Source: Spirosoma arboris
GTDB taxonomy: Bacteria > Bacteroidota > Bacteroidia > Cytophagales > Spirosomataceae
Length of the DNA stretch: 64,000 nt
Direction of reading: 5' to 3'
Assembly: GCF_009754945.1 (NCBI RefSeq)
Contig: NZ_WPIN01000021.1
Location: 62,001-126,000 of the forward strand
Shown here: in pieces, positions 53,801 to 61,210 of the stretch
How the letters are laid out: each line of letters begins with the position of its first letter
How positions within the stretch are numbered: position 1 is the first letter of the stretch
Made by a program: the position numbers and the translations under genes
The notes under the pieces: generated by a model
Database searches by the model: none
Seen by the model: the letters and a program-made list of their open reading frames with translations, nothing else
Told to the model about the DNA's origin: nothing

Positions 53801-55072
53801 CTCAGGCGAAAGGGCAATAAGGTCTTTTAGGGCTTTATTTCGAGCATCACGACTTAGCTTTTCGTTTGTGATTGTAGTTTTGAGTTGTTCAATTTTAGCC
53901 CTTTCTGCATCGGCTTGAGAGTTGGCATTTTCCCTCGATTCTTGCAAGTCTAGCTCTGCCTGTTGAGTAGCAGTCAGTTCTTTTTTATAAACAATAAGAG
54001 CTGTTGTAACGGCTATAATGGCAGTAGCCGCAATTACCCAAGGACTAGCCGAAGTTGCCAGGTTAAAGGCAATTTGAGCGTCTTTTGCACTTCGTATGGT
54101 CGTTGCCAAACTAAGCCACGCCTGAACGTTTCCCGCTACATTTGCAGCCGCCTGAACAACACTGGTCAAGACAATGGCACTTTTATACGCGCCGTAAGTG
54201 GCGATTAATACTTTTAATGGATTTAGAATTTGCTCATAACTTTCAACTAAGCCCGTTGCGCCTGTAATGGCACTCGCTAAAAGGTCTTCATTATCCTTGC
54301 CGATTTGATTTAACATCGTATCCCATGCCGCGGCAAGATTTGAGGTTAGCCCTGTTAAGGATTTGGCTTGTTCAGCCATCATACCGCCGAAATTCAACTT
54401 ACCCGTACCATCTACTAGGCTTGTGATCGCCTGCTCAACTAAATTGAAACCTATCTTGCCATCAGCAACGAACTGGCGAACATCCTTGTCATTAATTTTT
54501 AGTAATCTGGAAAATTCGGGCGTCAAATTTATCCCCCTCTCTATCAGCTTGTTTAGATCATCCTGTTGCGCCGTTCCCTGCGTTTTTATCTGGCTATAAG
54601 CAGCTACTAACTCCACCAAATTCGACCCCGTTCCGGCGGCAATATCCCCTAGTTTGGTCAGTGTTGGAATAATGCTTTGCACGCTAAACCCATAGGCCAG
54701 CATGAGTTTTTGGGCCTTGGCTACCTCATCTAACCCGTATGGTGTCTTGTTGGCAAACTCAATACCTTGCTTTAAAAAGGCATCTGCTTTGGCACGTGAG
54801 CCTAATAATACGGCGAACGAAATTTCTAATTGCTGAACTTCTGACCTTACCTTAAATAGTTGCTGAGGTAATTCCGAAAGGCCAGCAAACGCAAAAGCAC
54901 CAGCGGCAAGACGACCTAAATTTTGAAAGGAGTCGTCAATTTTTTTCGTCTCCCGAACTGAAGTGGTGGAAAACCCCCTTATCCTTCGCTCCATTTCGTC
55001 CAACTGCGCATGGAAGTTGGCGGTGTTTATGAGGGCGTCGAAGGACAGGGCACCACTAGCTGATGAATTCAC
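50828..55072 (-). CDS. Tape measure protein, 1414 aa
   Basis: The start is a GTG at 55072 (MNSSASGALS). Residues 70-270 form the tape-measure N-terminal domain with EISFAVLLGSRAKADAFLKQ, TPYGLDEVAKAQKLMLAYG and TAQQDDLNKLIERGINLTPE. Long coiled coils follow (about 370-900), a glycine-rich hydrophobic region near 1140-1180 (AIGTAILPGVGTVVGAVAGF) and a C-terminal helical end. Tape measure proteins set tail length and form the DNA-ejection channel; 1414 residues suggest a tail near 200 nm by the usual rule. It starts the tail block and is preceded by strong palindromes. Confidence 0.9.
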   Translation of the reverse strand: MNSSASGALSFDALINTANFHAQLDEMERRIRGFSTTSVRETKKIDDSFQNLGRLAAGAFAFAGLSELPQQLFKVRSEVQQLEISFAVLLGSRAKADAFLKQGIEFANKTPYGLDEVAKAQKLMLAYGFSVQSIIPTLTKLGDIAAGTGSNLVELVAAYSQIKTQGTAQQDDLNKLIERGINLTPEFSRLLKINDKDVRQFVADGKIGFNLVEQAITSLVDGTGKLNFGGMMAEQAKSLTGLTSNLAAAWDTMLNQIGKDNEDLLASAITGATGLVESYEQILNPLKVLIATYGAYKSAIVLTSVVQAAANVAGNVQAWLSLATTIRSAKDAQIAFNLATSASPWVIAATAIIAVTTALIVYKKELTATQQAELDLQESRENANSQADAERAKIEQLKTTITNEKLSRDARNKALKDLIALSPEHLSALTLDSVKTQAGTKSINDYVEALKRKYEQQELDRKFTESFRRESEAKAGKNEISFFDKASLLLAQAGSDGSFDSSKAIAEQNKKLNADKIKQEQDYREQLKLEQKANDETANSTVKAETTKQKVRAVTLKQLDEAISAQREQLSLDNTDAKNSQIQRQIDALEAQRRRLTGELTPEEKKAQKEADKTGPFGSLSYYEAVSKHFEELISKTPKTDTTTLNQLNAKKLAADAQVEEIRKKLAIKSFDEEIADKKAKYELYTKWIEAYGQQAADSQFADLKASGQSYLDFLNTQIANLENERDNAGLTSSQTTNLASLLEQRDTIKQKKSPIDVFNESLQKAQVESKSLADYLVKLNEIQDKLSGKTPTTGEDFAINKRAAEEKVQTEQQLKDQVNQFLQSSASSGEQELAIRRKYNDLRLGLDKEYNGQRTEAYEVALADINTKEQREFEEFKQRKFEESEAYRNTTKVIVEEGRKQQRVEIEKQKNLVASALGEFGANSEQYKTAQKKLNELQKTFSAGTANIVSQYTSAISQLGQTLSQLGGEAGAAGSMLVVLASSVDLIAQASKKGATATERIAVGVQGLIGLIDGIATANQQRKQAETEYYQSVIAQQEQYNILLNEQLGLQAKNRENVFTTDYVGEIQDNYKKLTDAEEKYQASLKKLAEGRAKVGLIDSLDRNAAAKSTLTGAAIGTAILPGVGTVVGAVAGFVAGIFGSASKKEEEFADLLRVYPDLIKKGTNGVDELNSALAESLISTNSVDEATKQLLQTTLDWQKQIDEAKQAIHEVISTLAGSLGDDLRNSLVSAFEDGTNSAQAFGDSVSKILDNLLSQLIFNQVFSKQFDQLQKELEESVGPNGDNNWVDDFGRFFGKADDLTKLFNQGLADAQDAAKQYGLDIFKPSGSGASSATAATNAVKSIQEDTASLLVGQANAMRIQQANTNQLINQQLLVLGNIDRNTARIEKTNDLLEKIDGTISGLNDGLRAKGIL

Positions 55073-55077
55073 GACAA

Positions 55078-55112
55078 AAGCAGTTTATAAACTGCTTGCA
55101 ATATAAGCACTT
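55078..55112. promoter_or_regulatory. 20-bp perfect palindrome and repeated phage element, copy 2
   Basis: AAGCAGTTTATAAACTGCTT (55078-55097) is a perfect palindrome five bases upstream of the tape-measure start. It overlaps the 21-base element at 55092-55112 shared with 50771-50791. A related AGCAGTTTAAATGCT occurs at 61064-61078 before the HNH gene. A binding site for a phage regulator is inferred. Confidence 0.5.
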
Positions 55113-55149
55113 CATAACTAAAAGTAATAATGAATTACTTTTAGTTATG
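55113..55149. terminator. 16-bp perfect hairpin
   Basis: CATAACTAAAAGTAAT (55113-55128) pairs with ATTACTTTTAGTTATG (55134-55149) over a five-base loop. It may end the lipoprotein transcript or be part of the tape-measure control region. Confidence 0.55.
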
Positions 55150-55210
55150 ACACATTGTTGAAGCTATTTGTTGACTACCTTAATAAGGTAGAATCGGGGA
55201 TTTAGGGTGA

Positions 55211-55804
55211 TTACAGATGTGCCAATAAAGCAAATTGGGTTGGCCGAAACATCACTACATCATAAACAAGTGGGCCTAAATTCGGGTCAGTCTGAACCTT
55301 TTCTCGTTTAACCTCAGCCTCGACCCCTCCCTTTATCCATATATCTGAAACACTCCTCTTAGACAAATACCTTTGTCCATAGTTCTTTGTGAGGTATTTT
55401 TTTAAAACCAATGAGCCAATTGGGGTTGCACTTGTAGTCCCATGTGCAAGTAACTTCAAGGCGACTAATTCATCTTTATCAAACATGGGTATAAATAATG
55501 CATCTATGCTATCTGGTAAAGAATCCGCCTTTATTTCATACGAATAATCGGTCTTGCTGTACTTAAATAACGTTTTATTTTGCACTAACCTGGCATAATT
55601 ATAATTATACTGCTGCTTGCTCATCCCAAACTTAAAGCCCAGGATGATATTACTATCCACCTTAGCCTTCAGGTTTTCCCGCCTAACGCTATCTATCTGA
55701 TCGCCAGAGAAGGCAAAGGTTTTATTTGTACTGGACTCTGCCCCCTTTTGGCAACCAAAGAACAACGGGAGTATAAACAGCAACAGTATGAGAAGGCGTA
55801 CCAT
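55211..55804 (-). CDS. Hypothetical lipoprotein, 197 aa, prophage cargo
   Basis: The start is set at ATG 55804 because it opens directly on a lipoprotein signal (MVRLLILLLFILPLFFGCQK, Cys 18); an ATG at 55888 would add 28 residues. The mature part has GFKFGMSKQQYNYNYARLVQ and KYLTKNYGQRYLSK, typical of small Bacteroidota lipoproteins of unknown role. It lies between the tail block and the replication-side genes, as a cargo gene. Confidence 0.65.
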   Translation of the reverse strand: MVRLLILLLFILPLFFGCQKGAESSTNKTFAFSGDQIDSVRRENLKAKVDSNIILGFKFGMSKQQYNYNYARLVQNKTLFKYSKTDYSYEIKADSLPDSIDALFIPMFDKDELVALKLLAHGTTSATPIGSLVLKKYLTKNYGQRYLSKRSVSDIWIKGGVEAEVKREKVQTDPNLGPLVYDVVMFRPTQFALLAHL

Positions 55805-55937
55805 TTTAGACCAAAGGAAGGTTTTAGGTAGCCAATATAGAGGAAGGATTGTAGTTACACAAAAAGGGGTAATTACATGTAGATACATTCATTAGCCAAG
55901 CAAAAAAGGTCAATCTGCCCAGATTGACCTTTTTTTA

Positions 55938-56453
55938 TTATTTACCTGAAAAAATCTCAGAGAACTCCTCTTCAATCTCTATCATATAAGGGTTGCTTTC
56001 GTGGTATAAAACGGCACCATAGGCCCGCAAGCCCGGATTTTCATACTTTTTACGGAGTACTCCAACAGTGCTAAGGTACTTACGGTACCACCTGCCAAAA
56101 GTTACGCTCCTGTGGCGCTCAAGTTCATTGGTTAAATCGCAGCTATAAGCTATAACAAGTAGCGGATTAGCTTGAAAGAGTTTTTTTAGCTCGTCCATTA
56201 TTGTTAGCTCAAGCCTAGGATCACCTTTGAGACTAAAGGCTGTTGGTCGGCTATAACCCCTGAGCGGAAGAACTGAAAGGGTTACACAGTTTTCGCCAAA
56301 AGGTTGTTCAGGGAAGACCTTAGCATTAGACTGAACAAAGAGTTGATAAGTGATACCTTGGTCAGTATCAAATAGGAAACCATCTTTATTTACGCGTACC
56401 GGGTAAGGAGTATGGGTTGATAAACTCCGTTCCTTCGGGCTTCTTGGATTCAT
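55938..56453 (-). CDS. DUF6169-type protein, 171 aa
   Basis: ATG 56453 is chosen over 56495, since the family begins with a short Pro-rich head before YPVRVNKDGFLFDTDQGITY. Further signatures are FGENCVTLSVLP, ELTIMDELKKLFQANPLLVI and YSCDLTNELERHRSVTFGRW with KYLSTVGVLRKKYENPGLRA. The role of the family is unknown. It overlaps by 68 bases, in another frame, a 51-aa gene on the same strand; such pairing recalls a two-gene defence or toxin module. Confidence 0.72.
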   Translation of the reverse strand: MNPRSPKERSLSTHTPYPVRVNKDGFLFDTDQGITYQLFVQSNAKVFPEQPFGENCVTLSVLPLRGYSRPTAFSLKGDPRLELTIMDELKKLFQANPLLVIAYSCDLTNELERHRSVTFGRWYRKYLSTVGVLRKKYENPGLRAYGAVLYHESNPYMIEIEEEFSEIFSGK

Positions 56454-56541
56454 CGCCAGACATGATATATTCCACGAGCTTCTTTTTGTCCTCAATCATT
56501 TTCTTTAGAAAATTTTTGGGACGCTCTGCGACCTTGTTCAT
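56386..56541 (-). CDS. Small ORF overlapping the DUF6169-type gene, 51 aa
   Basis: ATG 56541 opens MNKVAERPKNFLKKMIEDKK with tail FINPYSLPGTRK. It is basic and helical. Its C-terminal third overlaps, out of frame, the N-terminus of the DUF6169-type protein, so translation of the two may be coupled. Proteins with the phrases RPKNFLKK and SLPGT at these places seem to recur near DUF6169 genes in Bacteroidota (from memory, unverified). Confidence 0.55.
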   Translation of the reverse strand: MNKVAERPKNFLKKMIEDKKKLVEYIMSGDESKKPEGTEFINPYSLPGTRK

Positions 56542-57013
56542 AGCTCAGCCTCTTTGAGTTATGGTGAAGGCATTAAAGCATCGCAGAAAATGGGTAGATT
56601 ACTACCTATTCGTTAGGTAGCCTACTACACCCGTTTCTCTACCGACAGCCCCTTTGCCGAATTAGATTTCGTGATGTTGGTGCATCAACACATATACATA
56701 GTGATGATGCAGATACAAGTACTAAAAAACAAAGTAGTACTACAGATAAAACAGATATAACACTTCAATAAACAAACGTACAGAAATGGAACAAAGTTTA
56801 CAAATGCAGAATATACTAGTGAAGGTAGAATAGGAGAAGTTGGTATACCTCGCGATTTTAGTGGAAAAGGAAATAAAAGTATTATAGAATGAAAAAGAGG
56901 AGATACAGAACGAAAAGATGGTTTTGCAATTGAAACAAAAAATGATTAAGGCGTGCAGTTACCCAAGCGCAGCTAAAACATGTAGCTACATCAAATATTG
57001 CCGCTTGGTAAGG
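56542..57013. other. Gene-free stretch with a decayed reading frame
   Basis: About 470 bases hold no intact gene. From about 56775 to 57007 the plus strand reads protein-like pieces (RNGTKFTNAEYTSEGRIGEV, GIPRDFSGKGNKSIIE, a stop, RKDGFAIETKND, a stop, and in a shifted frame VTQAQLKHVATSNIAAW then a stop). This is a dead gene of unknown kind. Confidence 0.4.
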
Positions 57014-57052
57014 AAACAGCCCGACGGCGCATAGAGTGCTGTCGGGCTGTTT
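57014..57052. terminator. Bidirectional intrinsic terminator
   Basis: AAACAGCCCGAC (57014-57025) pairs with GTCGGGCTGTTT (57041-57052) across a 15-base loop; it lies just beyond the stop of the GIY-YIG gene. Confidence 0.85.
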
Positions 57053-57055
57053 TGG

Positions 57056-58447
57056 TTAGTCTACATATTGCCATTTGAAACCGCCGTGAGAGGTTTTGGG
57101 GCGGTAAGCACTAATGGCTGAATCATAAACCTTGCCTCTGCATGCGCACTGTATACCGCTAATACTATGCCCTAACTCTTCTTTAATATCTCCCACATGT
57201 TCCCATGTTCGCAAAGTTTGACCGCTTTCTAAATCAATCTGAGCAATCTTTTTGCGGCACTTCTCAATAGCTCCCCTTTTTAATAAAGCTTGCCTTTCGG
57301 GGGTCATTGGCCTGCCAACCTTAGCGCGATGCTCAGGGGAGAGTGATTTACCTTTGTGCTTTTCACTTATAAGTTTTTTAGTATACTCTGAAAGTTTTCG
57401 ACCGTAACAGGGGTTATCCTTGCCATATTTCCTTGGTCGCCTTTTCATAATCTCTGCAACATCCGGCCTTTTTATACCCCTGACAGTTCCGGCAACCTTT
57501 GCAATGTTATAGCCAATGCCAGGTTCATAGCATTGATATAAATCCATCCAATACTGCTCTCTTTGGTCAATTGCCGAAAGATCGTCAACTCTTTCTAAAA
57601 CCTCAAAGGCGAAGTTTCCGATGCCGTATTTTTTGAGAGCCTTAGTGAATAATCCAGTTGCAATCATCTCCCTGTGACTGTAATATCGCTTGTAAATATC
57701 CTGGGATTGACCAACATATATTTTGCCATTGATCTTGTTGGTGAACTTATAAATGCCCGAAAATTTGCATTCGGGTAACTCTTGAGGGTCGTAGTTGGGA
57801 TTGAACAATTGACCTTCGGGTACTTCCTTTTTCGGCCAGAGCTGCCGAATCTGAACACCATTCTTTTTGATTGCATTTCGAACAGTATTGGCTGAAATAC
57901 CCAATCGTTTGGCAATTTGCTCTGAGGATTCCCCGTTTTCATAGTCAATGGCAACTTGTAATTGCTGGTCATCTTTCAGCCTATAAACACTGCGCCTTTC
58001 AATGCCCGACTCTCGGATAATTTTAGAAATAATTACATTACTGAACCCAATCTCTCTGCCAATCTCATAGCTGTTTTTGCCTGCCTTATAAGCTTCCAGT
58101 ATGTAGTTCTTTTGCTCGCTTGTAAGGTGTTTCCGTTTAATGTTATAACCTGCTTGATTCATAACATTTGCGACAGTTTCTTGAGCCACATCAAATTCCT
58201 TACTAATCTCAAGGCTAGATTTTCCACTTAAATAGGTGGCGACTATCTGTTGCTTGACTTCTGAGGTAAGGATAGCCTTTTTCTTGCCATACCTTTTCCT
58301 AGTAACGCCTGCTTCATTAGTAATCCTATTAACAGTGTTGCTATCTATTTTAAATAAAGCGGCAACTGATTTAATTGTCCCTCCACTTAGGTAAGCCTGA
58401 ATAATCGACTCGCTCGATACGTTGGCTTTAGTGTATTGATTTGCCAT
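57056..58447 (-). CDS. GIY-YIG endonuclease with four tandem helix-turn-helix units
   Basis: The 463-residue protein starts with four related HTH units (about residues 10-52, 60-106, 108-153, 157-202), each with a [YE]-x3-GxSSxEIxxxxG pattern, such as YLSGKSSLEISKEFDVAQET and YKAGKNSYEIGREIGFSNVI. The GIY-YIG nuclease domain follows (GIYKFTNKINGKIYVGQSQD at 231-250, Arg254, catalytic Glu near 297 in DQREQYWMDLYQ). Then come NUMOD3-like segments (NPCYGRKLSEYTKKLISEKH) and a NUMOD1-like C-terminus with QTLRTWEHVGDIKEELGHSI. It is a free-standing homing endonuclease. The DNA-binding modules are at the N-terminus, whereas GIY-YIG homing enzymes usually carry them after the nuclease. Confidence 0.88.
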   Translation of the reverse strand: MANQYTKANVSSESIIQAYLSGGTIKSVAALFKIDSNTVNRITNEAGVTRKRYGKKKAILTSEVKQQIVATYLSGKSSLEISKEFDVAQETVANVMNQAGYNIKRKHLTSEQKNYILEAYKAGKNSYEIGREIGFSNVIISKIIRESGIERRSVYRLKDDQQLQVAIDYENGESSEQIAKRLGISANTVRNAIKKNGVQIRQLWPKKEVPEGQLFNPNYDPQELPECKFSGIYKFTNKINGKIYVGQSQDIYKRYYSHREMIATGLFTKALKKYGIGNFAFEVLERVDDLSAIDQREQYWMDLYQCYEPGIGYNIAKVAGTVRGIKRPDVAEIMKRRPRKYGKDNPCYGRKLSEYTKKLISEKHKGKSLSPEHRAKVGRPMTPERQALLKRGAIEKCRKKIAQIDLESGQTLRTWEHVGDIKEELGHSISGIQCACRGKVYDSAISAYRPKTSHGGFKWQYVD

Positions 58448-58790
58448 TTCTTTTCTTCTTTACTAGTTTACAAAAATTCTTTGGGTAACTCTCCGTCTGC
58501 TCATGGCAGGAATGGCATAGGGTTTGGCCGTTCAATAGATCCCACAACTCAGGACAGTCCATAGCTTCTTCAATTGACCGCACACCTGATTCCTTTACAA
58601 GGGTTGATAGCTCCCGTTTGTGATGTGCCTCAATGATCCTTTTGCGTCCATTCCGTTTCCCACACTGTTGGCACTGGAAGCGGTCACGGATAAACACAGC
58701 CCGCTTCCACTGCTCGTACTGAGGGAGCTTGCGAATAGATTGGATAAGGGCAGTCTTACCACCCTTATCCTTTCGTTCTGAAACTAACAT
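58428..58790 (-). CDS. HNH-type endonuclease, 120 aa
   Basis: The product contains a zinc-binding HNH domain: RDRFQCQQCGKRNGRKRIIE, AHHKRELSTLV, LWDLLNGQTLCHSCHEQTES. It overlaps the GIY-YIG gene by 20 bases. Single HNH proteins in phages often help packaging or act as homing nucleases; which applies is open. Confidence 0.85.
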   Translation of the reverse strand: MLVSERKDKGGKTALIQSIRKLPQYEQWKRAVFIRDRFQCQQCGKRNGRKRIIEAHHKRELSTLVKESGVRSIEEAMDCPELWDLLNGQTLCHSCHEQTESYPKNFCKLVKKKRNGKSIH

Positions 58791-58795
58791 TTTGC

Positions 58796-59545
58796 TTACT
58801 CCTCGACGTACTTCAGTTCCGCCATGATTAAGCCGTACATTTTATCGAGGTAGCCGTACCGCTCAATGGCATCCAACAAGGACTCCCCGTTTAGGCGAAT
58901 CAATCGGTAGACGTTCACACTCCACACCTCGTTAAGCCTTTTGTACAGGTAGTTATACGTTTCCCCCTGTTCGGCTCCGTGATACCCGCAGTACTCATTA
59001 ACCCGATGCTTCACCGCCTGCCGCAAATCCGAAGCGGGGCGCTTTGGCGAAGGACTGGTAAGTAAAGGGGTTCTTTTAAGGTGTGGAGGGGCCGAGGGTC
59101 TGGGTAAACGAACGGTACCCCGTATACTTTCCACGTCGGCGCGTAGGGAAGCCAGTTGTTGCTGATAGTCGGCCATGAGCTGAGTTTGTTGACTCACTAG
59201 CTGGATTAGGAGTTGCTCATTGGTGGGAGCGCTGACAAGCTGGCGCAACTGCTTTTCTTTTTCAATGAAGTATAGCCGTGCTTCTTTACCCTTCTCCGTT
59301 CGCTCCACCATAGCCAGTTCCTTGGCCATATCCAGTGTGAGCGCGTAGTCCAACTCACGACCACCGTTTTCTAAATTTTTAGAAAGCGTAACAAAGTCTT
59401 GCCCCTCCACAAATCCGTACTTATGCACCCGATTTTTAAACCAGTCAGCAAACTTGGACTTGACCTCCAAAAAGCCGTACAACTCACGAGCCGACTTCAC
59501 CTTTGGGCCTTGCTCATCGGTGGTAATTTGAATTAGCTCGTTCAT
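58796..59545 (-). CDS. AntA/AntB-type phage antirepressor, 249 aa
   Basis: The N-terminal domain carries KVKSARELYGFLEVKSKFAD and WFKNRVHKYGFVEGQDF, then ELDYALTLDMAKELAMVERT and GKEARLYFIEKEKQL, the AntA/AntB core. The C-terminal half has a coiled coil, a Pro-rich linker and AVKHRVNEYCGYHGAEQGET with YNYLYKRLNEVW, a frequent antirepressor tail. It should bind a phage repressor. Its stop is five bases before the HNH start, and it overlaps the upstream gene by one base. Confidence 0.88.
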   Translation of the reverse strand: MNELIQITTDEQGPKVKSARELYGFLEVKSKFADWFKNRVHKYGFVEGQDFVTLSKNLENGGRELDYALTLDMAKELAMVERTEKGKEARLYFIEKEKQLRQLVSAPTNEQLLIQLVSQQTQLMADYQQQLASLRADVESIRGTVRLPRPSAPPHLKRTPLLTSPSPKRPASDLRQAVKHRVNEYCGYHGAEQGETYNYLYKRLNEVWSVNVYRLIRLNGESLLDAIERYGYLDKMYGLIMAELKYVEE

Positions 59546-59925
59546 TAGGGCTTTTCGGGTAAGGTGAGGATATTAGTTTCTTCAGGCCGAATCTCCTCCT
59601 TTTTGATGCAGTCATAAGGAAACCATGACCAGGAGTTGTGCATGGAGCCGTCAGGCCGGGAGTAATAGGCGTGGAAGTGATGCCAAACGATACCGAGTCG
59701 TTCCGCGTTCTTATTGAGATAAGCGCGAATACCGCCCGCTTGTTGTTCAATATCATCCCCCCATACAACATGCGGGGCCGTGATATTAATCTCCCCTTTG
59801 GAGCCATCGGCATATAACAGGTCAACATGTACGATTTGACTGCCTTCCATCCTCCCAAACGGGTCACTAGTGTACTTTGGAGTTTTGAGGGGAGTAGGTG
59901 GTGGGATTAGGGCGTTACTGCGCAT
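59545..59925 (-). CDS. Prophage hypothetical protein, 126 aa
   Basis: A Pro-rich head precedes a beta-rich body (GSQIVHVDLLYADGSKGEIN, PHVVWGDDIEQQAGGIRAYL, WHHFHAYYSRPDGSMHNSW). One-base and 11-base overlaps with its neighbours show it is part of the early operon. No family recognised. Confidence 0.6.
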   Translation of the reverse strand: MRSNALIPPPTPLKTPKYTSDPFGRMEGSQIVHVDLLYADGSKGEINITAPHVVWGDDIEQQAGGIRAYLNKNAERLGIVWHHFHAYYSRPDGSMHNSWSWFPYDCIKKEEIRPEETNILTLPEKP

Positions 59926-60247
59926 GGCTCACCTCCTTTTTGGACTCTTGTACGAATAGATCATGCGTACTTCTCAGTTCGGACAAAAAGCAAATGAGCC
60001 GCAACGTGCCGAATAGCTCACGGGGTTGATGCTCCTTCTCCAGACTATAGGGGTAGGTTTTGAGCCATAGCTCCAGCATGTCCGATAAAGCCGGAATGAT
60101 CGATTCGTACTCAAAGTAGGAATCAACTAAACCGACCAGTTCGGACTTGATTTCGAGAAGACTTCTCTCGCGCCGACTATCCAGCGAAGAAGGGGATTGG
60201 GCCGCATTTTGGGCCATTGGTGGAGGTGGGGTGAAGGGTTTATTCAT
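59915..60247 (-). CDS. Prophage hypothetical protein, 110 aa
   Basis: The N-terminus is Pro/Ala-rich (PFTPPPPMAQNAAQ); the rest is helical (SLLEIKSELVGLVDSYFEYE and PALSDMLELWLKTYPYSLEK). Overlaps with its neighbours (11 and 8 bases) mark the early operon. No family recognised. Confidence 0.6.
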   Translation of the reverse strand: MNKPFTPPPPMAQNAAQSPSSLDSRRERSLLEIKSELVGLVDSYFEYESIIPALSDMLELWLKTYPYSLEKEHQPRELFGTLRLICFLSELRSTHDLFVQESKKEVSHAQ

Positions 60248-61055
60248 GACTAGTGGAGGCTTGAGAAGTTAGAGGAGTGGCTTGGTGTACATTTCTGTTA
60301 GCTCTCGCTAAAATCTTTCTAATGGCGTTCTCGGAAAGGCCGTAACGCTGAGCGATCATAGCCGTAGTTAAACCTATGGCCTTACGCGTCCGATAGTCGG
60401 ATATTATGCCTAAAAGTGTTTTCTGGCTATGCCGATTTGATTTACTGTGCTGGCGAAGGATTTTCTTTACCCCATCAATGGACAGCCTATAGGTAAGGCT
60501 TAACTGTTCAATGGTAAATTGTCGGGGCTGGGTATAGTAGTCGCTAATAATGCGGTTTACTATATGAGCAGGGGTAACTTTCGGCTTTCCTCCAAAGCCT
60601 GGGTTGTTTTTAACGGCGTGATCAATGTTTTCCTGGAGAGTGACCCATTCAAGGTTTGCCCACGTATTATTTCGACGGTTACTGTCTTTGTGGTTTACCT
60701 GTGGGAGCCCCAGCGGATTGGGGATAAAGGCCATCGCGACAAGACGGTGAACAAGTAGATGGCGCTGTGTCGCTCCGTCGTAAAGGACTGTTCTTTCGTA
60801 GCCAGTGTTGATAATTCGAGTTTTAAGGATTCTGCCTTTTACGAATTGCGGCAATGACCTAACTCTGCCCTTGCTCGAAACTTGGTATCGACCTTCAAAT
60901 CCGACTACAGGCCGCCATATTTCGATGGCTAAATCAACGGGGATTGGAACTTGCCTTTTGTAAAGCTGTAGCGTAATTCGGGGCGTTTTTTTCGCCTTCT
61001 GTCGAATAAGGGGTATATAATTCCCCTTACCCGTGTACATTTGTACCGTGTTCAT
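60240..61055 (-). CDS. NUMOD4-HNH homing endonuclease, 271 aa
   Basis: A NUMOD4 motif IWRPVVGFEGRYQVSSKGRV starts the active part, followed by an HNH_3 domain with HLLVHRLVAMAFIPNPLGLP, QVNHKDSNRRNNTWANLEWV and TLQENIDHAV. The C-terminus contains helix-turn-helix-like units (EQLSLTYRLSIDGVKKILRQ and MIAQRYGLSENAIRKILARA). It is a free-standing homing endonuclease of phage type. It heads the early minus-strand operon and has an element related to those before the tail genes (61064-61078). Confidence 0.9.
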   Translation of the reverse strand: MNTVQMYTGKGNYIPLIRQKAKKTPRITLQLYKRQVPIPVDLAIEIWRPVVGFEGRYQVSSKGRVRSLPQFVKGRILKTRIINTGYERTVLYDGATQRHLLVHRLVAMAFIPNPLGLPQVNHKDSNRRNNTWANLEWVTLQENIDHAVKNNPGFGGKPKVTPAHIVNRIISDYYTQPRQFTIEQLSLTYRLSIDGVKKILRQHSKSNRHSQKTLLGIISDYRTRKAIGLTTAMIAQRYGLSENAIRKILARANRNVHQATPLTSQASTSHE

Positions 61056-61063
61056 TTTAACCT

Positions 61064-61078
61064 AGCAGTTTAAATGCT
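61064..61078 (-). promoter_or_regulatory. Repeated phage regulatory element, copy 3
   Basis: AGCAGTTTAAATGCT lies nine bases upstream of the HNH homing-gene start and matches the left half of the palindrome at 55078-55097 and part of 50763-50797. It is a weaker match than the other two. Confidence 0.35.
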
Positions 61079-61177
61079 CACAAGGCCCCGTATCTAAGTT
61101 TGGCGACAGAAGTACGGGGTTTCTTGTTGTTAATGGATACGCCCTTCGTACCTCATTGACAATTCAAATATACAAAA

Positions 61178-61195
61178 GTAAGATTATATTCTTAC
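61178..61195. promoter_or_regulatory. Inverted repeat shared by two prophage promoters, copy 1
   Basis: GTAAGA-TTATAT-TCTTAC lies upstream of the HNH operon and downstream of the XRE gene. Its 14-base core TAAGATTATATTCT recurs exactly at 61454-61467, 40 bases upstream of the XRE start. Autoregulation by the XRE protein is a fair inference. Confidence 0.5.
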
Positions 61196-61210
61196 AAAAG
61201 AGGCAAAAAA

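Noticed and set aside
56775..57007. Possible IS256-type transposase relic (RNGTKFT... GEVGIPRD)
   Set aside because: The RNG and GEVxIPRD words fit, but the following part does not match that family, and several stops and a frameshift are present; kept only as an unnamed decayed frame.
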